A DNA stretch of 44,158 nucleotides from an uncultured Bacteroidia bacterium (lineage in GTDB: Bacteria > Bacteroidota > Bacteroidia > Bacteroidales > UBA932). The notes under the pieces were generated by a model, which ran no database searches, had not been told where the DNA came from, and worked only from the letters and a program-made list of their open reading frames with translations. Below, one piece after another: positions 23,120 through 31,402 of this stretch. The translations under genes and the position numbers were made by a program. The stretch is from NCBI GenBank assembly GCA_902778105.1, contig CACYWN010000034.1:1-44158 (forward strand), read 5' to 3'. The number at the start of each line of letters is the position of its first letter. The first letter of the stretch is position 1.

Positions 23120-23965
23120 ATGAGTAAAGTCAATTGCACCGTCCGTCAGGCATCCAGCAACGTGGATGCCAAGCATTATGACACCGAGCGTATCCGGAAG
23201 GAGTACCTCGTGCAGAACATCATGGTTCCCGGTGAGATCAACATGGTGTATTCCATGTTCGACCGCATCATCGCCGGCGGCGCCGTCCCGGTCGATGAGG
23301 AACTTGTCCTCGAAGCCCCGGAGATCCTCCGCGCCGACTACTTCACCCAGCGCCGCGAGGTCGGCATCATCAACGTCGGAGGTACCGGCATCGTGAAAGT
23401 AGGTGACGAGGAATACGAGATCCCTTACAAGGAGGCCATCTATATCGGCCGCGGCAACCGCCACGTCTCCTTCCGCAGCGTCGACCCCGCGAAGCCCGCA
23501 CACTTCTACTTCTGTTCCGCCACCGCACACAAGGAGACCGGCGTGAAGAAAGTGTCCAAGAAGGATGCGGTCGTGATGCACCTCGGTTCCCTGGAGGAGA
23601 ACAACGAACGCACCATCAACCGCCTGCTGGTCAAGGAAGTAGTCCCCTGCTGCCAGCTCCAGATGGGCATGACCGAACTCGCCCCGGGCAGCACCTGGAA
23701 CACGATGCCGGCCCATACCCACGACCGCCGCATGGAGGTCTACTTCTACTTCGAGCTTCCGGAAGACGCGGCCGTGTGCCACTTCATGGGCGAACCCCAG
23801 GAAACCCGCCACATCTGGATGCACAACGAGGAGGCCGTCATCTCCCCGCAGTGGAGCATCCACTCCGCCTGCGCCACCCGCAACTACACCTTCATCTGGG
23901 GTATGTGCGGCGAGAACGACGACTACAATGACATGGACTGGTGCGCCACCAAGGACCTGAAGTAG
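23120..23965 (+). CDS. kduI: 5-keto-4-deoxyuronate isomerase
   Basis: This 281-residue cupin isomerase converts 5-keto-4-deoxyuronate, formed from the unsaturated uronate released by GH105, to 2,5-diketo-3-deoxygluconate. The zinc ligands are all present: His199 and His201 in PAHTHDRRMEVYFYF, Glu206 and His248, each offset by three from the E. coli enzyme (His196, His198, Glu203, His245). The length equals the family norm. It follows kduD by one base. Confidence 0.96.
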   Translation: MSKVNCTVRQASSNVDAKHYDTERIRKEYLVQNIMVPGEINMVYSMFDRIIAGGAVPVDEELVLEAPEILRADYFTQRREVGIINVGGTGIVKVGDEEYEIPYKEAIYIGRGNRHVSFRSVDPAKPAHFYFCSATAHKETGVKKVSKKDAVVMHLGSLEENNERTINRLLVKEVVPCCQLQMGMTELAPGSTWNTMPAHTHDRRMEVYFYFELPEDAAVCHFMGEPQETRHIWMHNEEAVISPQWSIHSACATRNYTFIWGMCGENDDYNDMDWCATKDLK

Positions 23966-23995
23966 ATTCTTCGCTGCGCTCAGAATGACATCGAC
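23966..23995 (+). repeat. Short intergenic repeat-like sequence (TTCTTCGCTGCGCTCAGAAT)
   Basis: The gap between kduI and the DUF4861 gene is nearly filled by GATTCTTCGCTGCGCTCAGA followed by ATGACATC. ATTCT and AGAAT can pair as a weak hairpin. Similar CGCTGCGCTCAGAATGAC strings recur between genes in many bacterial genomes, as I recall it. No second copy was noticed in this window, so the repeat status is unproven. Confidence 0.4.
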
Positions 23996-23998
23996 AAC

Positions 23999-24832
23999 AT
24001 GAAGAAGCTTTTCTATGCAATGCTTGGCCCGGAGAAGAAAGTCATGGCCCGCTTCGTCCCGGAGCGTTCCGATGACTTCGTCTTCGAGAACAACCTCATC
24101 GCCGGCCGTTTCTACGGCAAGGCGCTGGAAGGGAACCCCACCTCTCCGGGTCTCGACATCTGGGTGAAACTTCCCGGCAAGCTCGTCGCCGACGAGTGGT
24201 ACAAGGGATACGAGACCCAAAGCGACGAATACTATCACCACGACCACGGCGGCAAGGACTGCTACAAGGTTGCGGTCTCCCTGGGCGGCGGCGCCTCGAC
24301 TCCGTTCATCGACGGACAGCTCCGCTTCCCCGCCACGAATTACCGGAGCTACGACATCGTGGAGGAAACGCCCGAAAAGGTGGTCTTTACCCTCCATTAT
24401 CCCGAATGGGAGGCCTGTGAGGGCGTGAAAGTCGCCCTGGACAAGACCGTCACCGTCGTACCCGACACCTATTTCTGTGACGTGGAAGACGTCTATACCT
24501 TTACCGGACGGGATTCCCTGGTCATTGCGGCCGGCATCAATGTCCACGCCGCCCAGAACACGGTGGAACGGCAGCTGGTACTCCCCCATGGCGTCGCCAT
24601 CTGGGAACACGCCTCCGACCAGACCTTCGAGCCCGAGGAGGGCATGCTGGGCGTCGCCGTCGTCATGCCCGAGGCCGACGTCACCTTCATCACCGACGAC
24701 GGGACCCATCTCGTCACCTGCAAGCGCATCGTCTCCGGACAGCCGCTCCGCTACCGCTTCGGCTCCTGCTGGTCCAAGGGCGACGTCAAAACATCCGAAG
24801 AATGGTTCAACCTGGTGTCCGCATTGGAATAG
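23999..24832 (+). CDS. DUF4861-family protein in the kdu operon
   Basis: A 277-residue protein without a signal peptide, so cytoplasmic like KduD and KduI. It resembles the DUF4861 family: beta-rich, with conserved aromatic and acidic stretches such as YEVFENNLIAGRFYGKALEG-like opening residues (VFENNLIAGRFYGKALEG, about 28-45), DEYYHHDHGGKDCYKVAVSL (76-95) and CKRIVSGQPLRYRFGSCWSKG near the end. The family often accompanies uronate-metabolism genes in Bacteroidota, but I know of no settled activity. Being third after kduD and kduI, a role on a keto-deoxy or unsaturated uronate, for example as a mutarotase-like or hydrolase-like enzyme, is plausible inference only. Confidence 0.8.
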   Translation: MKKLFYAMLGPEKKVMARFVPERSDDFVFENNLIAGRFYGKALEGNPTSPGLDIWVKLPGKLVADEWYKGYETQSDEYYHHDHGGKDCYKVAVSLGGGASTPFIDGQLRFPATNYRSYDIVEETPEKVVFTLHYPEWEACEGVKVALDKTVTVVPDTYFCDVEDVYTFTGRDSLVIAAGINVHAAQNTVERQLVLPHGVAIWEHASDQTFEPEEGMLGVAVVMPEADVTFITDDGTHLVTCKRIVSGQPLRYRFGSCWSKGDVKTSEEWFNLVSALE

Positions 24833-24853
24833 CACCGATTTTTAGTATCTTTG
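24823..24853 (+). promoter_or_regulatory. Promoter of the DUF4230 operon
   Basis: ATTG (24823-24826) and TATCTTTG (24846-24853) are 19 bp apart. Only 7 nt separate the -7 box from the first ATG (24861), so transcription should start at or next to the start codon. Confidence 0.65.
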
Positions 24854-24860
24854 TCCCGGC

Positions 24861-25439
24861 ATGATGAAATGTTTCCTTCATACTGCCGGGACATTTTTCG
24901 TCCTCCTCCTGACCGCCCTCATGCTGCCGGCGTGCACCGAGCGCGTCCCGGAAGACACGACGGAGCGGGAAATCGAGGCGATCTCCCAGATGCGGGAACT
25001 CAGTCTCGTGGAATACCGCGTCCGCAAGATCGTAAAGGCCGACGACGAGGGCGAGTGGTACAAGATCGGTGACCGGAAGATCCTCCTCAGTTGCACGGCC
25101 TACCTGAAAGCCGGCATCGACTTGAGCGGTTTCTCGGCCGAAAATGTCGACATCAACCGTTTGGACGGAAGCGTCACCGTCACGGTTCCCCATGCCAAGC
25201 TCCTGTCCCTGGACATGCCCGCTTCCGAAATCCGGGAGGAATATGATCACGTGACCATGCTCCGGCACTCTTTCTCCGCGGAGGAGCGCAACGCGCTGCT
25301 ACGGCAGGGCGAGAAGCAGATCCGCAGCAGCGTCCCTTCACTGGGCATCCTGGAAAAGGCGGAGGAAAACGCCCGACGTTTCTTCGAATCCGTGTTTACC
25401 AAAATGGGCTTCACTTCGGTGGAAGTCGTCTTCGAATGA
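24861..25439 (+). CDS. DUF4230 lipoprotein
   Basis: A 192-residue protein starting MMKCFLHTAGTFFVLLLTAL, with a probable lipobox cysteine in LMLPAC. The rest matches the DUF4230 pattern: LSLVEYRVRKIVKADDE, an alpha-beta core with LSCTAYLKAGIDLSGFSAENV and VTVPHAKLLSLDMPASEI, and a C-terminal helix ending KMGFTSVEVVFE. DUF4230 proteins are membrane-anchored with no settled function. The gene overlaps a second DUF4230 gene by ATGA (25436-25439). ATG at 24864 is an equally possible start. Confidence 0.85.
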   Translation: MMKCFLHTAGTFFVLLLTALMLPACTERVPEDTTEREIEAISQMRELSLVEYRVRKIVKADDEGEWYKIGDRKILLSCTAYLKAGIDLSGFSAENVDINRLDGSVTVTVPHAKLLSLDMPASEIREEYDHVTMLRHSFSAEERNALLRQGEKQIRSSVPSLGILEKAEENARRFFESVFTKMGFTSVEVVFE

Positions 25440-26110
25440 GCACCATGGAAAAGAAGCCCCGGGAAATCGTCATCTCCGTCTCACCGCTCCTCGTGCTGCT
25501 GGCGGCTCTCGTGGTCGTCGGCCTCCTGCTGGCCGGCCGGCTGGCCAAGCGGGGGAAGCATGCGCTCACCATCGACGACACGGCCCTGATCGTCACGAAG
25601 GTCCAGGCCCTCGGAGAACTGACGACGGCCTGCTATTATGACGAAATGGTCCTCACACAGTCCAAACCCGGCGCCCTGGCCTCCACGCCCCTCGGCTCCC
25701 TGGCCCGGGACGGTTTCGGGAAAGACGTGGACGACCACCTGGTCCTGATTGCGAAAGGGACGGTCCGTGCAGGCGTGGACCTGCTGGAGATGACCCCGGA
25801 GGACATCCGGTTTTCCGGAGATACGGTCTTTGTCCGATTACCTGCCCCGCAGTATCTGGACATCATCGTCAATCCCTCCGACTTCGAGGTCTTCGTCGAA
25901 AGCGGCAAATGGGCGCACGAAGAAGTGACGAAGCTTCAGGACACGGCCCGGCAGCGCCTCCTGATGGAAGCGGACCACGCCGGACTCAAGCGGAAGGCCT
26001 ACGAAGGCGCGATGGATGCCGTGACGGACCTCCTCGTCGCCTCCGGCTACACCTACATACGCTACGACCATATTCCCTCCTATATCAAAATGCCCCACCC
26101 CGGGGACTGA
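25436..26110 (+). CDS. Second DUF4230 protein, membrane-anchored
   Basis: A 224-residue protein with one transmembrane segment near the N-terminus (about 14-34, VSPLLVLLAALVVVGLLLAG), then the DUF4230 domain (ALIVTKVQALGELTTACYYD, LVLIAKGTVRAGVDLLEMTP, FVRLPAPQYLDIIVNPSDFE) and C-terminal helix. It has no lipobox, so unlike its partner it is held by a membrane helix. The pair probably arose by duplication and may form a complex. It is followed after 7 nt by the receiver/ATP-grasp gene. Confidence 0.85.
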   Translation: MSTMEKKPREIVISVSPLLVLLAALVVVGLLLAGRLAKRGKHALTIDDTALIVTKVQALGELTTACYYDEMVLTQSKPGALASTPLGSLARDGFGKDVDDHLVLIAKGTVRAGVDLLEMTPEDIRFSGDTVFVRLPAPQYLDIIVNPSDFEVFVESGKWAHEEVTKLQDTARQRLLMEADHAGLKRKAYEGAMDAVTDLLVASGYTYIRYDHIPSYIKMPHPGD

Positions 26111-26117
26111 ACGAACG

Positions 26118-29051
26118 ATGACTGACAACGCTACTCCCCTGATGGCGCGGCGGATCCGCCGCATCCTGCTGGTCTGCAACAATTACGACAAGTTCGCCCT
26201 GGAAGAGGACGGGCGCATCGAGCCCCGTATCACGGCGGAATACTCGGAACTGAACCTTTCCAACCCGCCGGAGTTCGTGCGGGCGGAATCCACCGTGGAA
26301 GCCCTCGCGATGATGGAGAAGGGCGAGCGCTTCGACCTTGCCATCACGATGTACAACGTGGGCGAAGTGGATGTGTTCGAGTTCTCCCGGCGCGTCAAGG
26401 AAATCGATCCCGACACTTCGGTCGTCCTCCTGACGGCCTTCGCCAAGGAGATCTACCGGCAGATGGAGGACAAGGACTGCAGCCATTTCGACGGCATCTT
26501 CTGCTGGAACAATTCCACGGACCTCATCATCGCCATCATCAAGTTGCTGGAAGACAGCCGGAACGCGCCGGTGGACATCCTGGAGAACGGGGTCCAGTGC
26601 ATCCTCCTGGTGGAAGACTCGGTCCGTTATTACTCTACCTACCTCCCCGAACTGTACCGCCTGATCCTCCTGCAGAACAGCGAGGCCATCCGGGACGCCC
26701 TGAACGAGAGCCAGCAAAGCCTCCGGAAACGGGCCCGCCCGAAGATCCTGATGGCCACCAACTACGATGACGCCGTCGCCCTGTACGAGAAATACAAAAG
26801 CAACCTGCTGGGCGTCATCTCCGACATCGGCTTTGTCCTGCACCGGGGGGACAAATCGTCCCAGGAGAAGCTGGACGCAGGCATCGACCTGTGCCGGATG
26901 ATCCGCAGGGACGACCCCAAGATGCCCATCCTGATGCAGTCCTCCCAGGAAAGCATGCGGTCCGTTGCCACGTCCCTCAAGGCCGGTTTCCTGATCAAGC
27001 GTTCCAAGACCCTGACCCATGACCTGGCGGAATTCATCGGCCGGGAATTCGGGTTCGGAGACTTTGTCGTCACGGATCCCGCGACCGGCGAGGAGATCGC
27101 CCGCGCGAGCGACCTGTACGGGGCCGAGCGCATCATCGCCACCATTTCGGACGAGGATCTCAACCGGCTTGCCTCCAAGAACTATATCTCCCGCTGGCTG
27201 CTGGCCCGCGGTCTGTTCGAGGTCGGAAACAGGATCAAAAAAAGCAGTTTCGACAATGCCGACGAGCGTCGGAAGACCACCGTCCGCTCCATCCGCCATT
27301 ACCGGATGGAACAGGGTCTGGGCGTCGTCGCCCGCTTCGAAGCCGCCCGCTACAACGACGCCATCCGCTTCGCCCGCCTGGGCGAGGGTTCGCTGGGCGG
27401 AAAGGCCCGCGGCCTCGCCTTCCTGAACTCGATCCTCCAGCGCCACAATCTCTATGACAAATGGGAAGGGGTCCGTGTGCTGGTTCCCCGCACCCTGGTG
27501 CTGACTACCGACTTTTTCGACCGTTTCATCCTGCAGAACGGGCTCCAGTACGTAATCAACGCCGACCTTTCCGACGAGGAAATCCTCTCCGAATTCGTCG
27601 CCTCCACCCTGCCCACCGACCTGACGGAAGCCCTGCGCGTGTTTATCCGCCACGTTCGGAAGCCGCTGGCCGTCCGTTCCTCTTCAAAGCTGGAAGATTC
27701 TTATTATCAGCCGTTTGCCGGAGTCTATTCCACTTATATGGTTCCGGCGACGGAGAACGAGGACCAGGAGCTCCGTCTCATCTCCAAGGCCATCAAGAGT
27801 GTTTATGCCTCGGTCTATTTCGCATCGTCCCGCAGCTACATCACGGCCACGGGCAATGTCATCTCCGAGGAGAAGATGGCCATCATCCTGCAGGAAGTCT
27901 GCGGCAGCGAGGACGGCGGCCTGTGGTTCCCCACCCTCTCCGGCGTCGCCCGGTCGCTGAACTTCTATCCGGTCGGACACGAAACCGCGGAGGACGGCAT
28001 TGTCCGCCTGGCCTTCGGGCTGGGCAAGGCCGTCGTCGACGGAGAACAGACGCTCCGGTTCTCCCCCGCCTATCCCGGCCATGTGGTCCAGACCTCCACG
28101 CCCGAACTGACGATGCGGGAGACCCAGCAGTTCATGTACGGCCTGAGCCTCAAACCGGAAAGATTCAAGACCTCCGTCGACGATGCCGTCAACCTGGAAC
28201 GCCTTCCCATCGCCGACTGCGAGAACTTCCGGAACCTCAAGAAGGTGGCCTCCACCTTCGACTTCGAGAACCAGCGGATGGTGGACTCCCCCTTCCCCCG
28301 GGGGCCCAAGTTCATCACTTTCGCCCACATCCTCCGCTACAACACCTTCCCGCTGGCGGACATCCTCAAGGAACTCCTCGCCATCGGGCAGGAGGAGATG
28401 AAATGCTGCGTGGAAATCGAGTTTGCAGCCAACCTGGACAAGCCTTCGGGCCAATCCTCCACCTTCCATGTACTCCAGATCCGGCCCATCTCCTCCGACA
28501 GCCTGTCCGCCGAGGTCGACTGGTCCACGGTGGACGATACCGGCGCCTTCATCCGCTCCGGGAGCGCCCTCGGCACCGGCTGGGTCAAGGACATGCGGGA
28601 CATCGTCTACATCCCGAAAGAGCGTTTCGACAAGATGGAGACCAAGGAGATGGCCGACGAAATCGCCGCCATCAACAACCGGATGCGGGAGGAAGGCAGG
28701 GGGTACATCCTGATCGGCTACGGCCGGTGGGGCACCACCATCCCCTCCCTCGGCATTCCGGTCAAATGGAGCGACATTTCGGAGGTCAAAGCCCTGGTGG
28801 AATGCGTCCTTCCGGACTTCCGGATCGACCCGAGCCAGGGAACGCACTTCTTCCAGAACCTCACCTCCTTCAACGTAGGCTTCGTCCATGTGGACCCGTA
28901 CGCCCGCCGGGAAGATGAGTTCGACAGCGCCGCCCTGGATGCCCTCCCTGCGGAGTCCGAGACAAAATACTGGAGGCTCATCCACCTGGACGAGCCTCTC
29001 AAGATCTGCATCGACGGCCGGAGCGGCCGCGCGTTCATGTCGGTGAAGTAA
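26118..29051 (+). CDS. Two receiver-like domains fused to a PPDK-N (PEP/pyruvate-binding) ATP-grasp domain
   Basis: A 977-residue protein. Residues about 14-150 form a CheY-like fold lacking an obvious phospho-acceptor Asp (FDLAITMYNVGEVD). Residues about 158-310 form a second one with ILLVEDS, the candidate acceptor in VISDIGF, and FLIKRSK as the Lys loop. From about 420 comes a pyruvate-phosphate-dikinase N-terminal domain: LGEGSLGGKARGLAFLN, KPLAVRSSSKLEDSYYQPFA, SVYASVYFASSRSYI and EEKMAIILQEVCG. The phosphohistidine and PEP-binding barrel domains of true PEP synthases are missing, so that name would be wrong. It may be an ATP-dependent phosphotransferase or a signalling protein controlled by phosphorylation. 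No partner kinase is nearby. Confidence 0.85.
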   Translation: MTDNATPLMARRIRRILLVCNNYDKFALEEDGRIEPRITAEYSELNLSNPPEFVRAESTVEALAMMEKGERFDLAITMYNVGEVDVFEFSRRVKEIDPDTSVVLLTAFAKEIYRQMEDKDCSHFDGIFCWNNSTDLIIAIIKLLEDSRNAPVDILENGVQCILLVEDSVRYYSTYLPELYRLILLQNSEAIRDALNESQQSLRKRARPKILMATNYDDAVALYEKYKSNLLGVISDIGFVLHRGDKSSQEKLDAGIDLCRMIRRDDPKMPILMQSSQESMRSVATSLKAGFLIKRSKTLTHDLAEFIGREFGFGDFVVTDPATGEEIARASDLYGAERIIATISDEDLNRLASKNYISRWLLARGLFEVGNRIKKSSFDNADERRKTTVRSIRHYRMEQGLGVVARFEAARYNDAIRFARLGEGSLGGKARGLAFLNSILQRHNLYDKWEGVRVLVPRTLVLTTDFFDRFILQNGLQYVINADLSDEEILSEFVASTLPTDLTEALRVFIRHVRKPLAVRSSSKLEDSYYQPFAGVYSTYMVPATENEDQELRLISKAIKSVYASVYFASSRSYITATGNVISEEKMAIILQEVCGSEDGGLWFPTLSGVARSLNFYPVGHETAEDGIVRLAFGLGKAVVDGEQTLRFSPAYPGHVVQTSTPELTMRETQQFMYGLSLKPERFKTSVDDAVNLERLPIADCENFRNLKKVASTFDFENQRMVDSPFPRGPKFITFAHILRYNTFPLADILKELLAIGQEEMKCCVEIEFAANLDKPSGQSSTFHVLQIRPISSDSLSAEVDWSTVDDTGAFIRSGSALGTGWVKDMRDIVYIPKERFDKMETKEMADEIAAINNRMREEGRGYILIGYGRWGTTIPSLGIPVKWSDISEVKALVECVLPDFRIDPSQGTHFFQNLTSFNVGFVHVDPYARREDEFDSAALDALPAESETKYWRLIHLDEPLKICIDGRSGRAFMSVK

Positions 29052-30545
29052 TTACTTTTTCTCCTCCTTCGGCGGTTGCGGCGGCCAGGCGAAGCGTTCG
29101 CCGGCTACCGGTTCGCCCATCTCGGAGGCTTCCTTGTCATTCTCGTCCAGCTTGAACACCATGAACTTGGGGTTCTCCTTGGTGTAAGGAGTCCAGCCGA
29201 TGCCCGGATCGCCGGTCTTGGCGAAGTTGGACCAGGCCGTGATCTCCTTCTCGGCAAGGTCCCAGTCACCCTGGGTCCAGGGACGCCAGCAGTGCTTCAG
29301 GGACTTGAACACGTACCAGAGGTCGGAGGAATGGAAAGCGCCCTTGAGGACATACACTTTCTGGCTGCCGTCATCCGGGAGCGGACGGGCGAACTGGTAG
29401 GCGTAGCACTTGCCGCCCTTTTCCTCACGGTTGAGGGCGAAGTTCGCAATGCCTTCCGTCATGTTGCCCATATCGTCCTTGGTGAAGCCCATCATGTAAG
29501 GGACATCTGCGAGCGAGCCGTCCATGGCTGCCTCATCGAAGGTTTTCAGAGAGACATAACCGTCCACGATCGGGGCGCCGGTGAGCGCAGGGCCACGGCC
29601 GAAGCCACCGGTGGAAGCGATGCCATTGGCACCGGCATAGATGGTGCTCAGGGCGTAGATGGTCTCGGTACCGGCGGCACGCATCTTCTGGAGATCGGTG
29701 AGACCGGCCCAGTCAAGGATCTTCTTGTTGGCATTCTGGATTTCTTCCAGGGTCTGCGGAGCGAAAGCCATCCGGCCGCCGCCCATGCCACCCATGCCGC
29801 CGGCGCTCATGATGACCGCCTTGTGGAAGAGACCGCGGGCGAGCGGGGACTCGACGAGGGTACGGACGGCACCGCCGCCGGCGCTCTGGCCGAAGATCAT
29901 CACGTTGTCCGGATCACCGCCGAACTGGGCGATGTTCTCCTTGACCCACTTGAGGCCCTGGATCATGTCCAGGACACCATAGTTGCCGGAAACGCCGTGC
30001 GGGCTTTCGGCGGCCAGCTCAGGATGGGCCAGGAAGCCGAAGACGCCGAGACGGTAATTGATGGAAACGAGGACGATGCCGTGACGGGCGAATTCCTCAC
30101 CGTCGAACTCGGGCTCGGAGCCCCAGCCCTCGCGGTAGCCGCCGCCATGGATCCAGTAAGCGACAGGGAGTTTCTCCCCGACCTTGCCGGCAGCCGGTGT
30201 CCAAACGTTCAAGTACAGGCAGTCCTCACTGCACTGAGCCTCCTCGCCATATCCCCATTCGGTGAAATAGCCGCCGGGATAGTGAACGGCCTGATAGCCG
30301 GGATGGCCGAAGCGGTCGGCCACCATCACGCCGTCCCACGGCACGACGGGCTGCGGTTCTTTCCAGCGGAGGTCGCCGACCGGCGGGGCGGCATAAGGGA
30401 TTCCCTTGAAGGCGAGAACGCCAGGGATGTCAGTCGTAACTCCTTGGACCTGACCGCCTTCAATGGACAGGACCGGGCACTTCGTTTCAGTCTTGCACGC
30501 GGCAAGAAGCAGGGCCGAAGCAGCCAGAAGAATCATTTTTTTCAT
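29052..30545 (-). CDS. Type-B carboxylesterase lipoprotein
   Basis: A 497-residue alpha/beta hydrolase (MKKMILLAASALLLAAC, Cys17). It has the carboxylesterase-B signature EDCLYLNVW (107-115), the oxyanion-hole motif HGGG (133-136), the nucleophile elbow FGQSAGGGA (Ser221), and a C-terminal GAFHSSDLWYVF that holds the likely catalytic His. Para-nitrobenzyl/feruloyl-type esterases of this family act on side-chain esters, but the substrate is not predictable here. The start at 30545 gives the signal peptide, while a frame open further upstream to 30593 does not. Its stop abuts that of the plus-strand gene ending at 29051. Confidence 0.93.
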   Translation of the reverse strand: MKKMILLAASALLLAACKTETKCPVLSIEGGQVQGVTTDIPGVLAFKGIPYAAPPVGDLRWKEPQPVVPWDGVMVADRFGHPGYQAVHYPGGYFTEWGYGEEAQCSEDCLYLNVWTPAAGKVGEKLPVAYWIHGGGYREGWGSEPEFDGEEFARHGIVLVSINYRLGVFGFLAHPELAAESPHGVSGNYGVLDMIQGLKWVKENIAQFGGDPDNVMIFGQSAGGGAVRTLVESPLARGLFHKAVIMSAGGMGGMGGGRMAFAPQTLEEIQNANKKILDWAGLTDLQKMRAAGTETIYALSTIYAGANGIASTGGFGRGPALTGAPIVDGYVSLKTFDEAAMDGSLADVPYMMGFTKDDMGNMTEGIANFALNREEKGGKCYAYQFARPLPDDGSQKVYVLKGAFHSSDLWYVFKSLKHCWRPWTQGDWDLAEKEITAWSNFAKTGDPGIGWTPYTKENPKFMVFKLDENDKEASEMGEPVAGERFAWPPQPPKEEKK

Positions 30546-30565
30546 ATCAGAAACTGCGGTTTCTA

Positions 30566-30573
30566 CAAAGATA
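30566..30573 (-). promoter_or_regulatory. -7 box of the carboxylesterase gene
   Basis: TATCTTTG on the minus strand, 20 nt before the ATG. GTTG (30594-30591) lies 17 bp upstream as an approximate -33 box. Confidence 0.5.
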
Positions 30574-30635
30574 TGACGGAATCCTTCTAACAACTCCCAT
30601 TTTTAGACCAAATGGTTTCAAATTCTTTTCAAAAC

Positions 30636-31322
30636 CTACTCCTTCCGATAAACCCGTAACATCCGGACATCTTCCACCGGGCGGTCGTAGTCGTCGGTAG
30701 CCACCTTCTGAATGGCTTCCAGAACCTCCATTCCGCTGATTACCTCCCCGAAAACGGTATACTGGCCATCCAGATGCGGACTGCCACCCACCTCCTTGTA
30801 GACCTTCCGCATCTCGGGCGTCAGCTTCACCTGACCGCCGGTAGCGGCATCCAGGCGTGCCTGGGCACGGTCCAGCTGTTCATCGGTCATCGGACTGCCC
30901 ATCATGAAGCAGAACTGCGAGGCGCAGGATTCCCGGTCTGGGTTCGTATCATCCCCTTCCCGCGCGGCGTTCACGACACCCTTGTGATGGAAGATGCCCT
31001 TGTCCAGCCGGAACTCGGCCGGTACCCGGTAATCGGGCTCCCCGTCGCCGAGCATCTGTCCCGGTTCCGCGTACTTGGAGTTGGGGTCCCCGCCCTGGAT
31101 CACGAAATTGTCGATGACCCGGTGGAACAGGAGGCTGTCGAAATAGTGTTCCTCCGCCAGGCGGATGAAATTGTCCCGGTGCAGGGGCGTTTCGTTATAC
31201 AGTTTGAATTCCACGGTCCCCATCGTCGTTTCAACGACCATCACGACCTCTTTTTCGGGTTTCGGCGCACAGGCCGCCAGACCCAGCGCAAGGGCCAGGA
31301 GCCCCACAGTTGCTTTGTTCAT
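30636..31322 (-). CDS. Cyclophilin-type peptidyl-prolyl isomerase lipoprotein
   Basis: A 228-residue protein (MNKATVGLLALALGLAAC, Cys18) with a cyclophilin domain from about residue 30: VETTMGTVEFKLYNETPLHR, LLFHRVIDNFVIQGGDP, a SQFCFMM core segment and QYTVFGEVISGMEVLEAI. It would catalyse proline isomerisation during folding of exported proteins. An insertion of about 40 residues (PMTDEQLDRAQARLDAATGG) interrupts the domain, as in other Bacteroidales members I recall. The start at 31322 was preferred to the upstream ATG at 31349 because it gives a clean lipoprotein signal. Confidence 0.93.
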   Translation of the reverse strand: MNKATVGLLALALGLAACAPKPEKEVVMVVETTMGTVEFKLYNETPLHRDNFIRLAEEHYFDSLLFHRVIDNFVIQGGDPNSKYAEPGQMLGDGEPDYRVPAEFRLDKGIFHHKGVVNAAREGDDTNPDRESCASQFCFMMGSPMTDEQLDRAQARLDAATGGQVKLTPEMRKVYKEVGGSPHLDGQYTVFGEVISGMEVLEAIQKVATDDYDRPVEDVRMLRVYRKE

Positions 31323-31346
31323 AAACGGAATGGTTTGTAAATTGTT

Positions 31347-31378
31347 CAAAGATACCCATTCCGGATGAAAATGTCAAC
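31347..31378 (-). promoter_or_regulatory. Promoter of the cyclophilin gene
   Basis: TATCTTTG (31354-31347) with GTTG (31378-31375) 20 bp upstream on the minus strand. The predicted leader is about 20 nt. The box would lie after the upstream ATG at 31349, which supports the later start. Confidence 0.6.
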
Positions 31379-31402
31379 AGAGGGCGGGCACAGGAAAAGG
31401 GG

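Noticed and set aside
22183-23139. N-terminal extension of the TlpA-like gene to 23139
   Set aside because: It would run antisense through kduD and through the promoter region. The start at 22182 gives a lipoprotein signal and follows a -7 box.
22961-24835. Open frame of 624 codons on the minus strand opposite kduD, kduI and DUF4861
   Set aside because: It spans three real genes and their gaps and has the same composition bias as other antisense shadows.
26118-29051. Naming the 977-residue protein PEP synthase or pyruvate phosphate dikinase
   Set aside because: Only the N-terminal ATP-grasp domain is present. The phosphohistidine and PEP-binding domains required for those reactions are absent.
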